DNA from: an uncultured Bacilli bacterium
Lineage (GTDB): Bacteria > Bacillota_I > Bacilli_A > RF39 > UBA660
Direction: 5' to 3'
NCBI GenBank assembly: GCA_934086145.1
Contig: CAKOHV010000005.1
Coordinates: forward strand, 1-64,000
Length of the DNA stretch: 64,000 nucleotides
Each line of letters begins with the position of its first letter. Within the stretch, counting starts at the first letter, position 1. The notes beneath the pieces are model-generated. The model saw nothing but the letters and a program-made list of their open reading frames with translations. It did no database searches and had not been told where the DNA came from. Below are positions 33,180 to 42,281 of this stretch, piece after piece. A program made the translations under genes and the position numbers.

Positions 33180-33875
33180 TTACAATTCCTTCTTATTTTT
33201 AGCAAACTGTCGAAATAACTTCGTCAAAGCTCTTTTTTCAATCCTTGACACATAACTGCGCGAAATTTTCATTTCCTTAGCTATTTCCTTCTGCGTACAC
33301 TCATCATTTTCTCCCAAGCCATACCTTTTAACAATAATTGCCTTTTCCCGCGGATTTAAAATCCCAATATACTTAAGCAAAGCCTTTTTATTTTCCTGAT
33401 TATGAACCTTTAGTTCAATATCATCATCCAAGGATGGCGTCACATCAAGTAACGAAATCTCATTTCCATCCTTATCCAATCCAATATAATCATTCAAACT
33501 AATATCATTAGCATACTTTTTATTACTTCGAAAATACATCAAAATCTCATTTTCAATACAACGAGCCGCATAAGTTGTAATTCGTGTTTTTTTACTAGAA
33601 CTAAAACTATCAATGCCCTTAATTAAACCAATTGTTCCAATACTAATTAAATCATCAACATCCTTATCAATATTTTCAAATTTCTTAACAATATGCGCTA
33701 CCAAACGTAAATTTCGTTCGATTAAAAAATTTCTGGCCTCCATATCTCCAGCTAACATTTTATTAATCGCTTCTTCCTCTTCCTTTTTTGATAGAGGAGG
33801 CGGAAAAACTGTATTAGAATAACTTCCGGTAAAACAAAATAAATTTTTTAGTAAAAATGATAAATATAAAAACAT
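33180..33875 (-). CDS. sigK: SigK-like late mother-cell sporulation sigma factor with pro-sequence
   Basis: A 231-residue sigma-70 protein. The hydrophobic N-terminal stretch (1-19) followed by YSNTVFPPPLSKKEEEEAI is the mark of pro-sigma-K, which is released by membrane proteolysis. Region 2 has RNLRLVAHIVKKF and DDLISIGTIGLIKGIDSF; region 4 has LNPREKAIIVKRYGLG and the helix-turn-helix SRSYVSRIEKRAL. The gene is intact, not split by a skin element. AGGAGG lies before the ATG. Sigma-K works with GerE, which is also in this window. Confidence 0.92.
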   Translation of the reverse strand: MFLYLSFLLKNLFCFTGSYSNTVFPPPLSKKEEEEAINKMLAGDMEARNFLIERNLRLVAHIVKKFENIDKDVDDLISIGTIGLIKGIDSFSSSKKTRITTYAARCIENEILMYFRSNKKYANDISLNDYIGLDKDGNEISLLDVTPSLDDDIELKVHNQENKKALLKYIGILNPREKAIIVKRYGLGENDECTQKEIAKEMKISRSYVSRIEKRALTKLFRQFAKNKKEL

Positions 33876-33962
33876 AATACCTCCTAATAAAATATATTAT
33901 TAAAATAAAAACTATTTCCAATAATATATAAAAATGATATAATTTGATAGGGGAATGGTTAT

Positions 33963-34844
33963 ATGAAAAAAATATTCCAAACCATAATTTTACTTATATG
34001 TATTGTTTTTTTATGTTCTTGTCAAAATAAAGAGTATGAACTTATCGAGTTAACCTCTAAAGACCTAGCAACCATTATTAATGGTCAAGATGATATAATT
34101 TTTGCGACTCTTAATGATAACTTAGATAACTCCACGGCATTTCAACAAGACTTAACCAAAACGGCGCAAACGATTAAAAGCAATATCTACTATATTGATG
34201 CCTCCAAAACTGATTTTTGGGCTGATGAAAGTATATATGCCTATACTAATATCGATACACGTAAATTATATTATTACGCGCGAATTGATGGCAGTTTAAC
34301 GGTTGCCAATCATTATGATAATGAACGTAAAATGTATGAAAACTTAAATGGTTATAAGTCCGCCACCATTGAAATTCCAACTAGCGATGAAGACAAAAAA
34401 GTAGCTTTAAAAGAAGCTCAAATTGCCTACGAACAAGGTTTTATTGCTGATTCATATCAAAAATTGACAACAGCATGGACCTTAAAAGAAGCCAAAGAAT
34501 ACTTCGCTAGTCACAAATACTATCAACTAATTAATACATGGGAAATGCGCGAAATAAAAAATAACAAGTTTTACTATAAAACAATTGCTTTATATCGAAC
34601 ATCCAACTTACTATATTACTATAACTTCAGTGGCAATATTGATAACTTCATCGATCCACCGAAAGCAAGTGACTACTCATCACTTAACTATTACGTAAAA
34701 GACGATACTATTTACACCAGTGAAGAAACGACTAAAGATCAAAGCAAATACCAAGCTAAATATCAAATTATCTCTCTTAATAATGATAATTTGATATTAA
34801 AAGAAAAGAATAAAGAGTATAAATTTACTAAAAAAAATAATTAA
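33963..34844 (+). CDS. lipoprotein, unknown
   Basis: 293 residues with a lipoprotein signal (MKKIFQTIILLICIVFLCSC; lipidated Cys near 20). After the anchor comes a region like a thioredoxin fold without active cysteines (DIIFATLNDNLDN ... SNIYYIDASK), then helical and beta parts. The next gene, 13 bases on, is also a lipoprotein, so they form an operon. Not recognised. Confidence 0.65.
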   Translation: MKKIFQTIILLICIVFLCSCQNKEYELIELTSKDLATIINGQDDIIFATLNDNLDNSTAFQQDLTKTAQTIKSNIYYIDASKTDFWADESIYAYTNIDTRKLYYYARIDGSLTVANHYDNERKMYENLNGYKSATIEIPTSDEDKKVALKEAQIAYEQGFIADSYQKLTTAWTLKEAKEYFASHKYYQLINTWEMREIKNNKFYYKTIALYRTSNLLYYYNFSGNIDNFIDPPKASDYSSLNYYVKDDTIYTSEETTKDQSKYQAKYQIISLNNDNLILKEKNKEYKFTKKNN

Positions 34845-34857
34845 GGAGCTATGTGAT

Positions 34858-35472
34858 ATGAAAAAAATCAAAATGATAATACTTTTAACCATCTTTATGA
34901 TTGGACTAAGTTCTTGTGGAACTAAAAAATATGAAGGATATTGGTGTAACTATGATGAAACAGCTACGATTGTTGTCTTATTAAAAAATGATAATACCGA
35001 ACAAGATCGTAATAATCTCGAAAAGACCTTTAACGGATACCTTAACCTTTCCAGCTTCAACTACTATAGTCGTGAAGACTATATGGCCGAACTAGGAGAA
35101 GATGACGAAGACGTCGATATTTATGCTACTTATGTCGTACAATTTAACTCAATGGATTCCATCGGAACCTACATTGAAGATTTAAATAAAATGTCTGGAG
35201 TCTACGAAGCTAAACAAAGTAATGCTAAATCAAATATTGCTTTATATAATATCAAAAAAGGCCATAAGTATGAATTTACTAATTCTGATGAAGCCACCGA
35301 AAGTGATACTATCAAAGGTAAATATAAAATTAAAAATGGCGTTATTACCTTTACCCCAGATGATAAAGAACATAAAACAACCATGCTTTATATCAAAAAT
35401 AATCACTTATGTGAAGATGCCGAATGTAATCGAATCTTTGCCGCCAGCGACCAAAACTGTTCAGCAAAATAA
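34858..35472 (+). CDS. lipoprotein with FtsX extracellular-domain-like region
   Basis: 204 residues. Lipobox LSSC with Cys near 20. Residues about 35-120 read ATIVVLLKNDNTEQDRNNLE, then FNYYSREDYMAELGE and DLNKMSGVYEAKQS. This is the strand-helix-strand order of the external domain of FtsX, including the segment that in FtsX reads as a valine-rich strand, SREEA and LPGV. The rest contains a GKYKIKNGVITFTPDD beta part and two late cysteines. It may be a soluble-side partner related to division signalling; inference only. Confidence 0.6.
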   Translation: MKKIKMIILLTIFMIGLSSCGTKKYEGYWCNYDETATIVVLLKNDNTEQDRNNLEKTFNGYLNLSSFNYYSREDYMAELGEDDEDVDIYATYVVQFNSMDSIGTYIEDLNKMSGVYEAKQSNAKSNIALYNIKKGHKYEFTNSDEATESDTIKGKYKIKNGVITFTPDDKEHKTTMLYIKNNHLCEDAECNRIFAASDQNCSAK

Positions 35473-35493
35473 ACTACACTTTGTAGTTTTTTT
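35471..35493 (+). terminator. terminator after the lipoprotein pair
   Basis: AAACTACA / TGTAGTTT with a three-base loop, then seven T. Confidence 0.85.
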
Positions 35494-35883
35494 GTGTATA
35501 ATAAAAATTGAGCAATAAAACTATAACTTTATTGTCAAAGATAACAACATCTTTTGCTTAATATAATTCTTAAATACTTCCAACATAGCTCTTACATACT
35601 TTTAAATTAGTTCCCTAAAAATTAATTTAAAACGATCACCAAGTACCCATAAAATTTATTAAATTCCTTTAAAACGCCCAAAGGATAAAATGAATAATAG
35701 ACAAATTGAAATTTTAATGGTAAGATGCACTTACAAGGACCCAATTAGTTAAAATATCGGAACCAAAAAGCCAATATTTCTTAATAAAATATTAAAATTC
35801 TAATTCTGCTCACAATAATTATTTGAAACTAATGAACACCTTAACTTTTAATCTATCAAAATATAAAAAAGGAGAGAAAACTT
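35494..35883. other. 390-base gap without visible gene
   Basis: AT-rich sequence between the lipoprotein terminator and yqeH. I see no open frame of useful length, no tRNA and no strong repeat; only the AAGGAGAG ribosome site of yqeH at the end. Confidence 0.5.
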
Positions 35884-36891
35884 ATGATAAAAAAATGTAT
35901 TGGCTGCGGTGCCACCCTACAAACAGATAATGAAAAAGAAATGGGCTACATTCCTAAAGAAAAATATGATCAAGCTGATTATTGTGAAAGATGCTTTAAA
36001 ATAACGCATTACAACTCACCAATAATCGTTCCTTTAACTAATATCAATAATAAATTAATTACTGAATTAAATAACAAAGCCTCTTATATCTTTTTCCTTG
36101 TTGATTTTCTAAATATTAATAGTAAAACCATTGAAACTTTTAAAGCTTTAAAAGCTCCTAAAACCTTAGTTATTAGTAAAATTGATATAATTCCCCAAAG
36201 TATTAAAGAAACAACCATTACTAAATGGTTAAGAGAAGAATATCAACTAACGGATAATATCATTTATTTAAGTAGTATCAAAAATAAAAATGTTAATGCT
36301 ATTTTTGAAGTATGTCAGCAAAACAATTGTCAGGAAGCCTTTATTACCGGTTATACCAATGCAGGTAAATCAACCTTAATAAATAATCTAAGTTTAAAAA
36401 GTAACTTAACTAATAAAACAATTACAACCAGTTTAATTCCTAATACAACTCTTGATTTTATCAAAATCAAATTAAATGACAATTTAACGATCATTGATAC
36501 TCCAGGTTTTACCTTAAAAAAGACTTTATATGCTGAAAATGAAATATCCTTAATCAAAAAGACTTTACCTAAAAAAGCTCTTAAACCGATAACTTATCAA
36601 ACTAAGAAAATTACAAGTATTATTATTGAAAATCAAATTCGTCTTAATGTCAATTCTACCAATAGTATGACCTTCTACTTAAGCAATACTTTAAAAATAG
36701 AACGTCTTTTTAATACCAATAATCGTTTAACTGACAAAGAAACAATAACGTTTGATGTGCCAGCTAATAGTGATTTAGTTATTATCGGCCTTGGCTTTAT
36801 TAATATTAAAAAAGCTTGCCATTTAACAATATATTCAACCCAAAAAGATTTATTTGAAATTAGAAATTCAATGTTTAAGCAAGCCGATTAA
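35884..36891 (+). CDS. yqeH: YqeH-like circularly permuted GTPase
   Basis: YqeH helps 30S ribosome assembly. 335 residues: N-terminal zinc finger CIGCGATL ... CERCFK, then the permuted order of GTPase motifs, G4 VISKID and G5-like LSS first, then G1 GYTNAGKSTL near 156, G2 Thr, G3 DTPGF, and a C-terminal RNA-binding domain. AAGGAG precedes the ATG. The gene is just ahead of mutL; the usual yqeG-aroE-yqeI neighbours are absent. Confidence 0.92.
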   Translation: MIKKCIGCGATLQTDNEKEMGYIPKEKYDQADYCERCFKITHYNSPIIVPLTNINNKLITELNNKASYIFFLVDFLNINSKTIETFKALKAPKTLVISKIDIIPQSIKETTITKWLREEYQLTDNIIYLSSIKNKNVNAIFEVCQQNNCQEAFITGYTNAGKSTLINNLSLKSNLTNKTITTSLIPNTTLDFIKIKLNDNLTIIDTPGFTLKKTLYAENEISLIKKTLPKKALKPITYQTKKITSIIIENQIRLNVNSTNSMTFYLSNTLKIERLFNTNNRLTDKETITFDVPANSDLVIIGLGFINIKKACHLTIYSTQKDLFEIRNSMFKQAD

Positions 36892-36915
36892 CCCTAACAT
36901 GAAAGGATGATTACC

Positions 36916-38766
36916 GTGGGAAAAATAAAAATAATGAGTGAAAATCTCGCTAACAAGATCGCCGCTGGAGAGGTAGTAGAAAAATGTGCCTCTGTTGTGA
37001 AAGAACTTGTTGAAAACAGTATTGATGCCCAAAGTGACGATATTAAAATCGACTTAGAAAATGGCGGTTTAAAATCAATCAAAATAACTGACAATGGGGT
37101 AGGGATGGAAGCAGACGATGCCTTAGTAGCCTTCCAACGCCATGCTACCAGTAAACTAATCCGTGAAGATGATCTATTTTTCATTAATACTCTTGGTTTT
37201 CGTGGAGAAGCTCTTCCTTCGATTGCCTCTGTTTCCGAAGTTGACCTGATTACCTGTGCGACTGACATTGGTACCCATATTCACATAAAAGGAGGCACGA
37301 CTGAAGTTAATGAACCATCCCCAGCCCGTCATGGAACCCAAATAACCATCAGTAATCTATTTTATAATACGCCAGCTCGTTTAAAATATCTTAAAAGCGA
37401 ACAATATGAACTAGCAAACACAGTTTCATACATTGAAAAATTAGCCTTATCTTATCCGCATATAAAATTTACCTTATCTAATAATGGTAAAATAATAGTT
37501 AAAACAAGTGGCTCTAACAATCTTTTAAAAACAATTCATGAAATCTATGGTCTTCAAGTTTCCAGTAACATGATAGAAATAAGTGGACAAACTGATGATT
37601 ACGATATGACTGGCTACATTTGCAAACCAGAAATTTTAAAATCTAATCGTAATCATATGATAACAATTGTCAATGGTCGTGTTATTCGTAATAACGACTT
37701 AAATCGTGCAATAAATGACGCCTATTTTCGCTATAAACCTGATATTAAATATCCGGTTGTTGTCTTAAAAATTGAAACAGATCCTACTTTAATTGACGTC
37801 AATATTCATCCCACAAAACAGGATATCAAAATGAGTAAAGCCCAAGAACTTTACCAAATGATAACCGAAACCATTCAAAATGCTCTTTACAAAGAATTAC
37901 TAGTTCCTAATGCTCTAAAGGAAAAAATGCCCGAAAATAATTCAGAAAATACCGATACTACTAGTGAAACTATTTCTGAAGAAACAACCGGTGAACAAAC
38001 TGAATTAGATTTATTCAATATTTTACCTAGTACCATGATGAAACCCGAAGAATCCACCCAACCTAAAGAGACTCAAAATACAACTTCCAAGCCCTCTAAA
38101 ATATCCGCTGACCTCATCTTAAATGAACCAACGTCATCATATCAAAGTGTTCAAAATCGTTTGTTAAATCCTGAATTTAAAGCTCTTAACTTAGAAGTTA
38201 TTGGTCAAACCTTAGGAACATATATTGTCTGTCAAAATAAAACTGGCCTTTATTTAATAGACCAACACGCTGCCAAAGAACGAGTAAATTACGAACGTGT
38301 AACAAAAGAATTTACGCAAAAAAACTTTGCCACAACCACTATGTTAATTCCCATGACTATTGAATTTTCTGCCAGCGACTTCTTAAAAATAAAAGAAAAC
38401 ATCTCTATCTTAAATGAATTAGGCATTACCATTGAAGAATTTGGTGTTAATACCTATACAATTAAAGCTCATCCTACTTGGTTAAAAGAAGGCTATGAAG
38501 AAGAAGTAATTCGTAGTATTCTTGATGAAATAATCAACCTTGGTCCTAACTTTGACCAAGTCCGCTTTAACAACAAATTAATTGCCACAATTGCTTGCAA
38601 AATGAGCATCAGAGCTAATACCCGTCTTTCTAAAGAAGCCATGGAAGAAATCGTCGCGGAATTATGTCAATGCCAAAATCCTTACAATTGTGCCCATGGT
38701 CGCCCAACTATTGTAAAATTTACAACCTACGAATTAGAACGTATGTTTAAAAGAGTCATGAATTAA
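36916..38766 (+). CDS. mutL: MutL mismatch-repair endonuclease
   Basis: 616 residues. The N-terminal GHKL ATPase has NKIAAGEVVEKCASVVKELVENSIDAQ, DNGVGM, TLGFRGEALPSIASV and GTQITISNLFYNTPAR. A Glu/Thr/Ser-rich linker (about 335-415) leads to the C-terminal endonuclease domain with DQHAAKERVNYE, matching DQHA(X)2E(X)4E, and the NCAHGRP zinc motif. It is thus nicking-competent. GTG 36916 is chosen as start because AAAGG lies at good spacing; the ATG at 36907 touches the ribosome site. mutS is not in the window. Confidence 0.95.
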   Translation: MGKIKIMSENLANKIAAGEVVEKCASVVKELVENSIDAQSDDIKIDLENGGLKSIKITDNGVGMEADDALVAFQRHATSKLIREDDLFFINTLGFRGEALPSIASVSEVDLITCATDIGTHIHIKGGTTEVNEPSPARHGTQITISNLFYNTPARLKYLKSEQYELANTVSYIEKLALSYPHIKFTLSNNGKIIVKTSGSNNLLKTIHEIYGLQVSSNMIEISGQTDDYDMTGYICKPEILKSNRNHMITIVNGRVIRNNDLNRAINDAYFRYKPDIKYPVVVLKIETDPTLIDVNIHPTKQDIKMSKAQELYQMITETIQNALYKELLVPNALKEKMPENNSENTDTTSETISEETTGEQTELDLFNILPSTMMKPEESTQPKETQNTTSKPSKISADLILNEPTSSYQSVQNRLLNPEFKALNLEVIGQTLGTYIVCQNKTGLYLIDQHAAKERVNYERVTKEFTQKNFATTTMLIPMTIEFSASDFLKIKENISILNELGITIEEFGVNTYTIKAHPTWLKEGYEEEVIRSILDEIINLGPNFDQVRFNNKLIATIACKMSIRANTRLSKEAMEEIVAELCQCQNPYNCAHGRPTIVKFTTYELERMFKRVMN

Positions 38767-38776
38767 ACATTTATTT

Positions 38777-38816
38777 AAAAAAAATTAATATATGGTTCAT
38801 ATATTAATTTTTTTTA
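38777..38816. terminator. bidirectional terminator between mutL and the ABC exporter
   Basis: A 14-base perfect inverted repeat AAAATTAATATATG / CATATATTAATTTT with a three-base loop and A/T tracts on both sides. It can serve both converging genes. Confidence 0.85.
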
Positions 38817-40574
38817 ACTCTTTAACTCTTTATTATATAAATTTTTATAAGTTTTATTATTAGTAACCAATTCTTCATGCGTTCCACTGGCTGTAATTTG
38901 ACCATCTTCCACTAAGAAAATTTGATCACTATCAATAACCGTTGACAAACGATGAGCAATTATTAAAACCGTATAATGATTTTTCAAATTATTAATGGCT
39001 TTTTGAATATTTTCTTGTGTTTCATTATCTAAGGCACTCGTCGCCTCATCAAACAAAATTATTTGCGTTTTTTGGACAAAGGCACGCGCAATAGCTAATC
39101 TTTGCTTTTGACCACCAGATAGGGTAAGACCGCCTTCACCAACTAAAGTATCATAACCATCTGGTAAGCTCATTATATAATCATGTAAACAAGCTAATTT
39201 ACAAGCTTCAATCATTTCATCTTCCGTTAAATCTCTCTTAACAATAGTTAGATTTTGTCGAATACTCATATTAAAGATGTATGGATTTTGCGTAATAATA
39301 CTAATATTCCCTCGAATTGTATCACAATCTAAGTTCTTAATATCATGACCATCAATTAAAATTTGTCCATCTAACACTGGATAAAGACGCGCTAATAAAT
39401 TAAAAATTGTTGACTTACCGCTACCACTTTTCCCCACAAAACTAACTGTTTGATTATGTTTTATCTTAAAATTAAGTCCTTTTAAAACCATCTTTTTCTC
39501 ATCATACCCAAAATAAACATTTCTAAATTCAAAGTCACCATTAACCTTAGCCAGATGCTCAGTTCCAAAGTTCTCTTTCTTTATCACCGTATCATCAAGG
39601 ATTTCAAAAACACGATTACAAGACAGATTAAGTTCTTTAAAACTCTCCAAGAAATAAGCCACATTGTTTATTAAGGACAATACTTTACCTTTATACATAT
39701 AAATTATTATAAAATTAGCAATACTAATAAAATTATTTTTAATAGAGTAGATTGCTAATAAAACCAAAACCACACTCAAAACTTCTTTAATACAACGTGA
39801 AACAAGTTGATATTTTCTTGATACATTATCCATTTCATACTGCACATTGTTCATCATCGTAATTCGATCATCCATTTCACGCTTGAATGATGCCTCGGCA
39901 TTTAAAACTTTAATATCACGAATTCCTCTAACAAGTTCTCCAATGAAACCAGTTGTTGCCTCAGAACATTTACGGTAACGTTTATCAATCGTATTACGTT
40001 TGGTTGTTCTTTTGTTCTCTAAAATAAAAATTACAACCATATAAAATAGATAATAAAAGAAAAATATTTTACTTATTATAAAGATTGCTCCCATAATACC
40101 TATACTTGAAATAATACTCGTTACATCAGTCGTTATACTTGGGATATCCCTTACTATATTAGAACTATCTTTAGTCATACGTTCAATAAAGAAACCACTA
40201 GACTTTTTATCAACCTCACTAGTTTCTACTCTTAACATTTCACGAGCCATATCTAACTGAATACTTTTTAATATTTCCAATATAAACTTCCAGTCAAGTT
40301 TCGCAGATAAATAATAACCTATACTAGTTAAAATATCCACCACAAAAATCATCAAAGCGACCTTTAAGAGTTGATCTAAAAGGCCATCCGTCAAAAAAGT
40401 TAACTCCTTAGCCATTAATAAAGGTGAAACAATGCCTAATACAGCTAAAAAGACTTTACTGATAACGTATCCTAAAAAAATCTTCTTTTGTTGCCTCGCA
40501 TAATAATAAATCTTTTTAAGATTTCTAAGATAATTTTTTAACTCATCAATTTTCTTTTTGCCTTTTTTCCTCAC
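38814..40574 (-). CDS. ABC exporter, fused membrane and ATPase domains
   Basis: A 586-residue half-transporter of the MsbA/LmrA type. A basic N-terminus leads to six membrane spans (about 30-330). The ATPase has Walker A GKSGSGKST, Q-loop QNPYIF, signature LSGGQKQR, Walker B ILFDEATSALD and the AHRLS His. It starts with GTG after AAAGAGGTGG. No C39 peptidase domain, so not a double-glycine peptide processor. Alone on the minus strand; substrate unknown. Confidence 0.88.
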   Translation of the reverse strand: MRKKGKKKIDELKNYLRNLKKIYYYARQQKKIFLGYVISKVFLAVLGIVSPLLMAKELTFLTDGLLDQLLKVALMIFVVDILTSIGYYLSAKLDWKFILEILKSIQLDMAREMLRVETSEVDKKSSGFFIERMTKDSSNIVRDIPSITTDVTSIISSIGIMGAIFIISKIFFFYYLFYMVVIFILENKRTTKRNTIDKRYRKCSEATTGFIGELVRGIRDIKVLNAEASFKREMDDRITMMNNVQYEMDNVSRKYQLVSRCIKEVLSVVLVLLAIYSIKNNFISIANFIIIYMYKGKVLSLINNVAYFLESFKELNLSCNRVFEILDDTVIKKENFGTEHLAKVNGDFEFRNVYFGYDEKKMVLKGLNFKIKHNQTVSFVGKSGSGKSTIFNLLARLYPVLDGQILIDGHDIKNLDCDTIRGNISIITQNPYIFNMSIRQNLTIVKRDLTEDEMIEACKLACLHDYIMSLPDGYDTLVGEGGLTLSGGQKQRLAIARAFVQKTQIILFDEATSALDNETQENIQKAINNLKNHYTVLIIAHRLSTVIDSDQIFLVEDGQITASGTHEELVTNNKTYKNLYNKELKS

Positions 40575-40669
40575 ACTACCACCTCTTTAGGAATTATAAC
40601 AAATAATCAAAAATAATAAAAATTTAAATATAAAAATGTTATAATAAAAGAAGAAAAGAGGTCATAAAC

Positions 40670-41533
40670 ATGATTCTAGCTATTATTGGTCCCACTGGGG
40701 TTGGAAAAACTAAACTTTCTGTTGCCTTAGCCCACCATTACAATGCTCTTATTATTAACTGTGATTCTATGCAAATCTATCGTGATTTAAACATTGGCAC
40801 AGCTAAAATAACTGCTCTTGAAAAGGAAGGGGTTCCGCATTACTTATTTGATATCAAAAATGTTACAGAAGATTATACAGTCTATGATTATCAAAAAGAT
40901 GTTAGAAAATTAATAGCCGAAAATAAAGATCGAAATATTATTTTAGTTGGCGGAACTGGCTTATATTTAAAAGCTGCCTTATATGATTATCAATTTACTA
41001 CTGAGACTTCTAAAAAAGACTACCACACTTATTCAACCGAAGAGCTCTATAAACTAGCTTTACAAAAAGATCCTCAGTTATCAATTCATCCTCATAATCG
41101 TCAACGTTTAGAACGTTTTTTAAACAAAACAACGTCCATAGCTCCTGAACCAGTCCCTTTATATAAACATCTCATCATTGGTTTGACAACAACTCGTGAA
41201 CAACTTTATAATAGAATAAATAATCGTGTCGATCAAATGATTGAAAGTGGCCTTATTGAAGAAGTAAAAGCATTCTATGATCAAAAAATTCAAAGTAAAC
41301 CTTTACTAGGCGGAATTGGCTACAAAGAACTATATGCTTACTTTAATGGCGAAACAACCCTTGAAACAGCTATCGAAAATATCAAAAAGAATTCCCGCCA
41401 TTACGCCAAAAGACAATATACTTTTTTTAACAATCAACTCGACGTAAAATGGTTCGATGTTGATTTTGCCAACTTTCAAAAGACCATTGATGATGTAATA
41501 GATTATATAGAAAAGGAAAATAGCAATGATTGA
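40670..41533 (+). CDS. miaA: MiaA, tRNA dimethylallyltransferase
   Basis: MiaA adds a dimethylallyl group to A37 of tRNAs reading UNN codons. The 287-residue protein has P-loop GPTGVGKTKLS near 7, the DSMQIYRDLNIGTAK segment, GGTGLYLKA, and LGGIGYKELYAYFNGE. Short of the usual 300 or so residues. It overlaps the following transporter ATPase by eight bases. Confidence 0.96.
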   Translation: MILAIIGPTGVGKTKLSVALAHHYNALIINCDSMQIYRDLNIGTAKITALEKEGVPHYLFDIKNVTEDYTVYDYQKDVRKLIAENKDRNIILVGGTGLYLKAALYDYQFTTETSKKDYHTYSTEELYKLALQKDPQLSIHPHNRQRLERFLNKTTSIAPEPVPLYKHLIIGLTTTREQLYNRINNRVDQMIESGLIEEVKAFYDQKIQSKPLLGGIGYKELYAYFNGETTLETAIENIKKNSRHYAKRQYTFFNNQLDVKWFDVDFANFQKTIDDVIDYIEKENSND

Positions 41534-42281
41534 AGTAAAAAATATTGAAAAAAAATTCACTAAATTAATTAATAAAAAAGAAAAAAAAGAATTTTATGCT
41601 GATCGCCAAATAAGTTTTACTGCTAACAAAGGTGAAATAATAGGTATTCTAGGTCCAAACGGCGCTGGTAAAACAACGCTTTTACGAATTATAGCCGGAA
41701 TCATGGAACCAACCAGTGGAACTATTTCCATTGACGACATGAACTACCAAGATAATCAAACTACTATCAAACAAAAAATAGCATTTATGTCAGGTAACAC
41801 TAAATTATATAAAGACATGTCCGCTTATGAACTATTAAAAATGTTTGGCCAATACTATCAAGTCGAGGAAAAAGAATTGGAAAAACGAATCAAAAAGACG
41901 GCCAAGCGCTTTGAATTAACGCCATTTCTCCATCAAAGAATTGAAACCCTTTCGACTGGCCAAACCCAAAGAGTTTCGATTGCACGCTGTACCATTCATG
42001 ATCCTGAGTACTATATCTTTGACGAAGCAACTAGTGGCTTAGATATCATTTCCAGTAAAATAATTCTAGACTTCATTAAAGAAGAAAAGCAAAAAGGAAA
42101 ATGTATCCTATATTCAACACACTACATGGAAGAAGCTGAAAACATCTGTGACCGCGTCATCCTAATTCATCATGGAAAAATCATTAAAGAAGGAACCCCT
42201 AGTAGCATTGTTAAAGAAACTAAAACAACTAATTTAAGAGATGCATTCTTTTGTTTGATAGAAGGTGAAAAAGATGAATAA
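41526..42281 (+). CDS. natA: ABC transporter ATPase, NatA-like
   Basis: 251 residues. Walker A GPNGAGKTTLLRII, signature LSTGQTQRVSIARC, Walker B YYIFDEATSGLD, and YSTHYMEEAENICD. This pattern, with the paired permease of similar design next door, fits the NatAB sodium-export/multidrug ABC-2 type. Its start lies within miaA and its end overlaps the permease start. Confidence 0.85.
   Translation: MIEVKNIEKKFTKLINKKEKKEFYADRQISFTANKGEIIGILGPNGAGKTTLLRIIAGIMEPTSGTISIDDMNYQDNQTTIKQKIAFMSGNTKLYKDMSAYELLKMFGQYYQVEEKELEKRIKKTAKRFELTPFLHQRIETLSTGQTQRVSIARCTIHDPEYYIFDEATSGLDIISSKIILDFIKEEKQKGKCILYSTHYMEEAENICDRVILIHHGKIIKEGTPSSIVKETKTTNLRDAFFCLIEGEKDE

Noticed and set aside
33180..33875. SigE or SigG instead of SigK
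   Set aside because: The FPPPLS motif after a hydrophobic pro-sequence is the sigma-K pattern; sigma-E would follow spoIIGA, which is absent.
38814..40574. Second bacteriocin exporter
   Set aside because: The ABC protein has no C39 domain and no Gly-Gly leader peptide gene lies near it.
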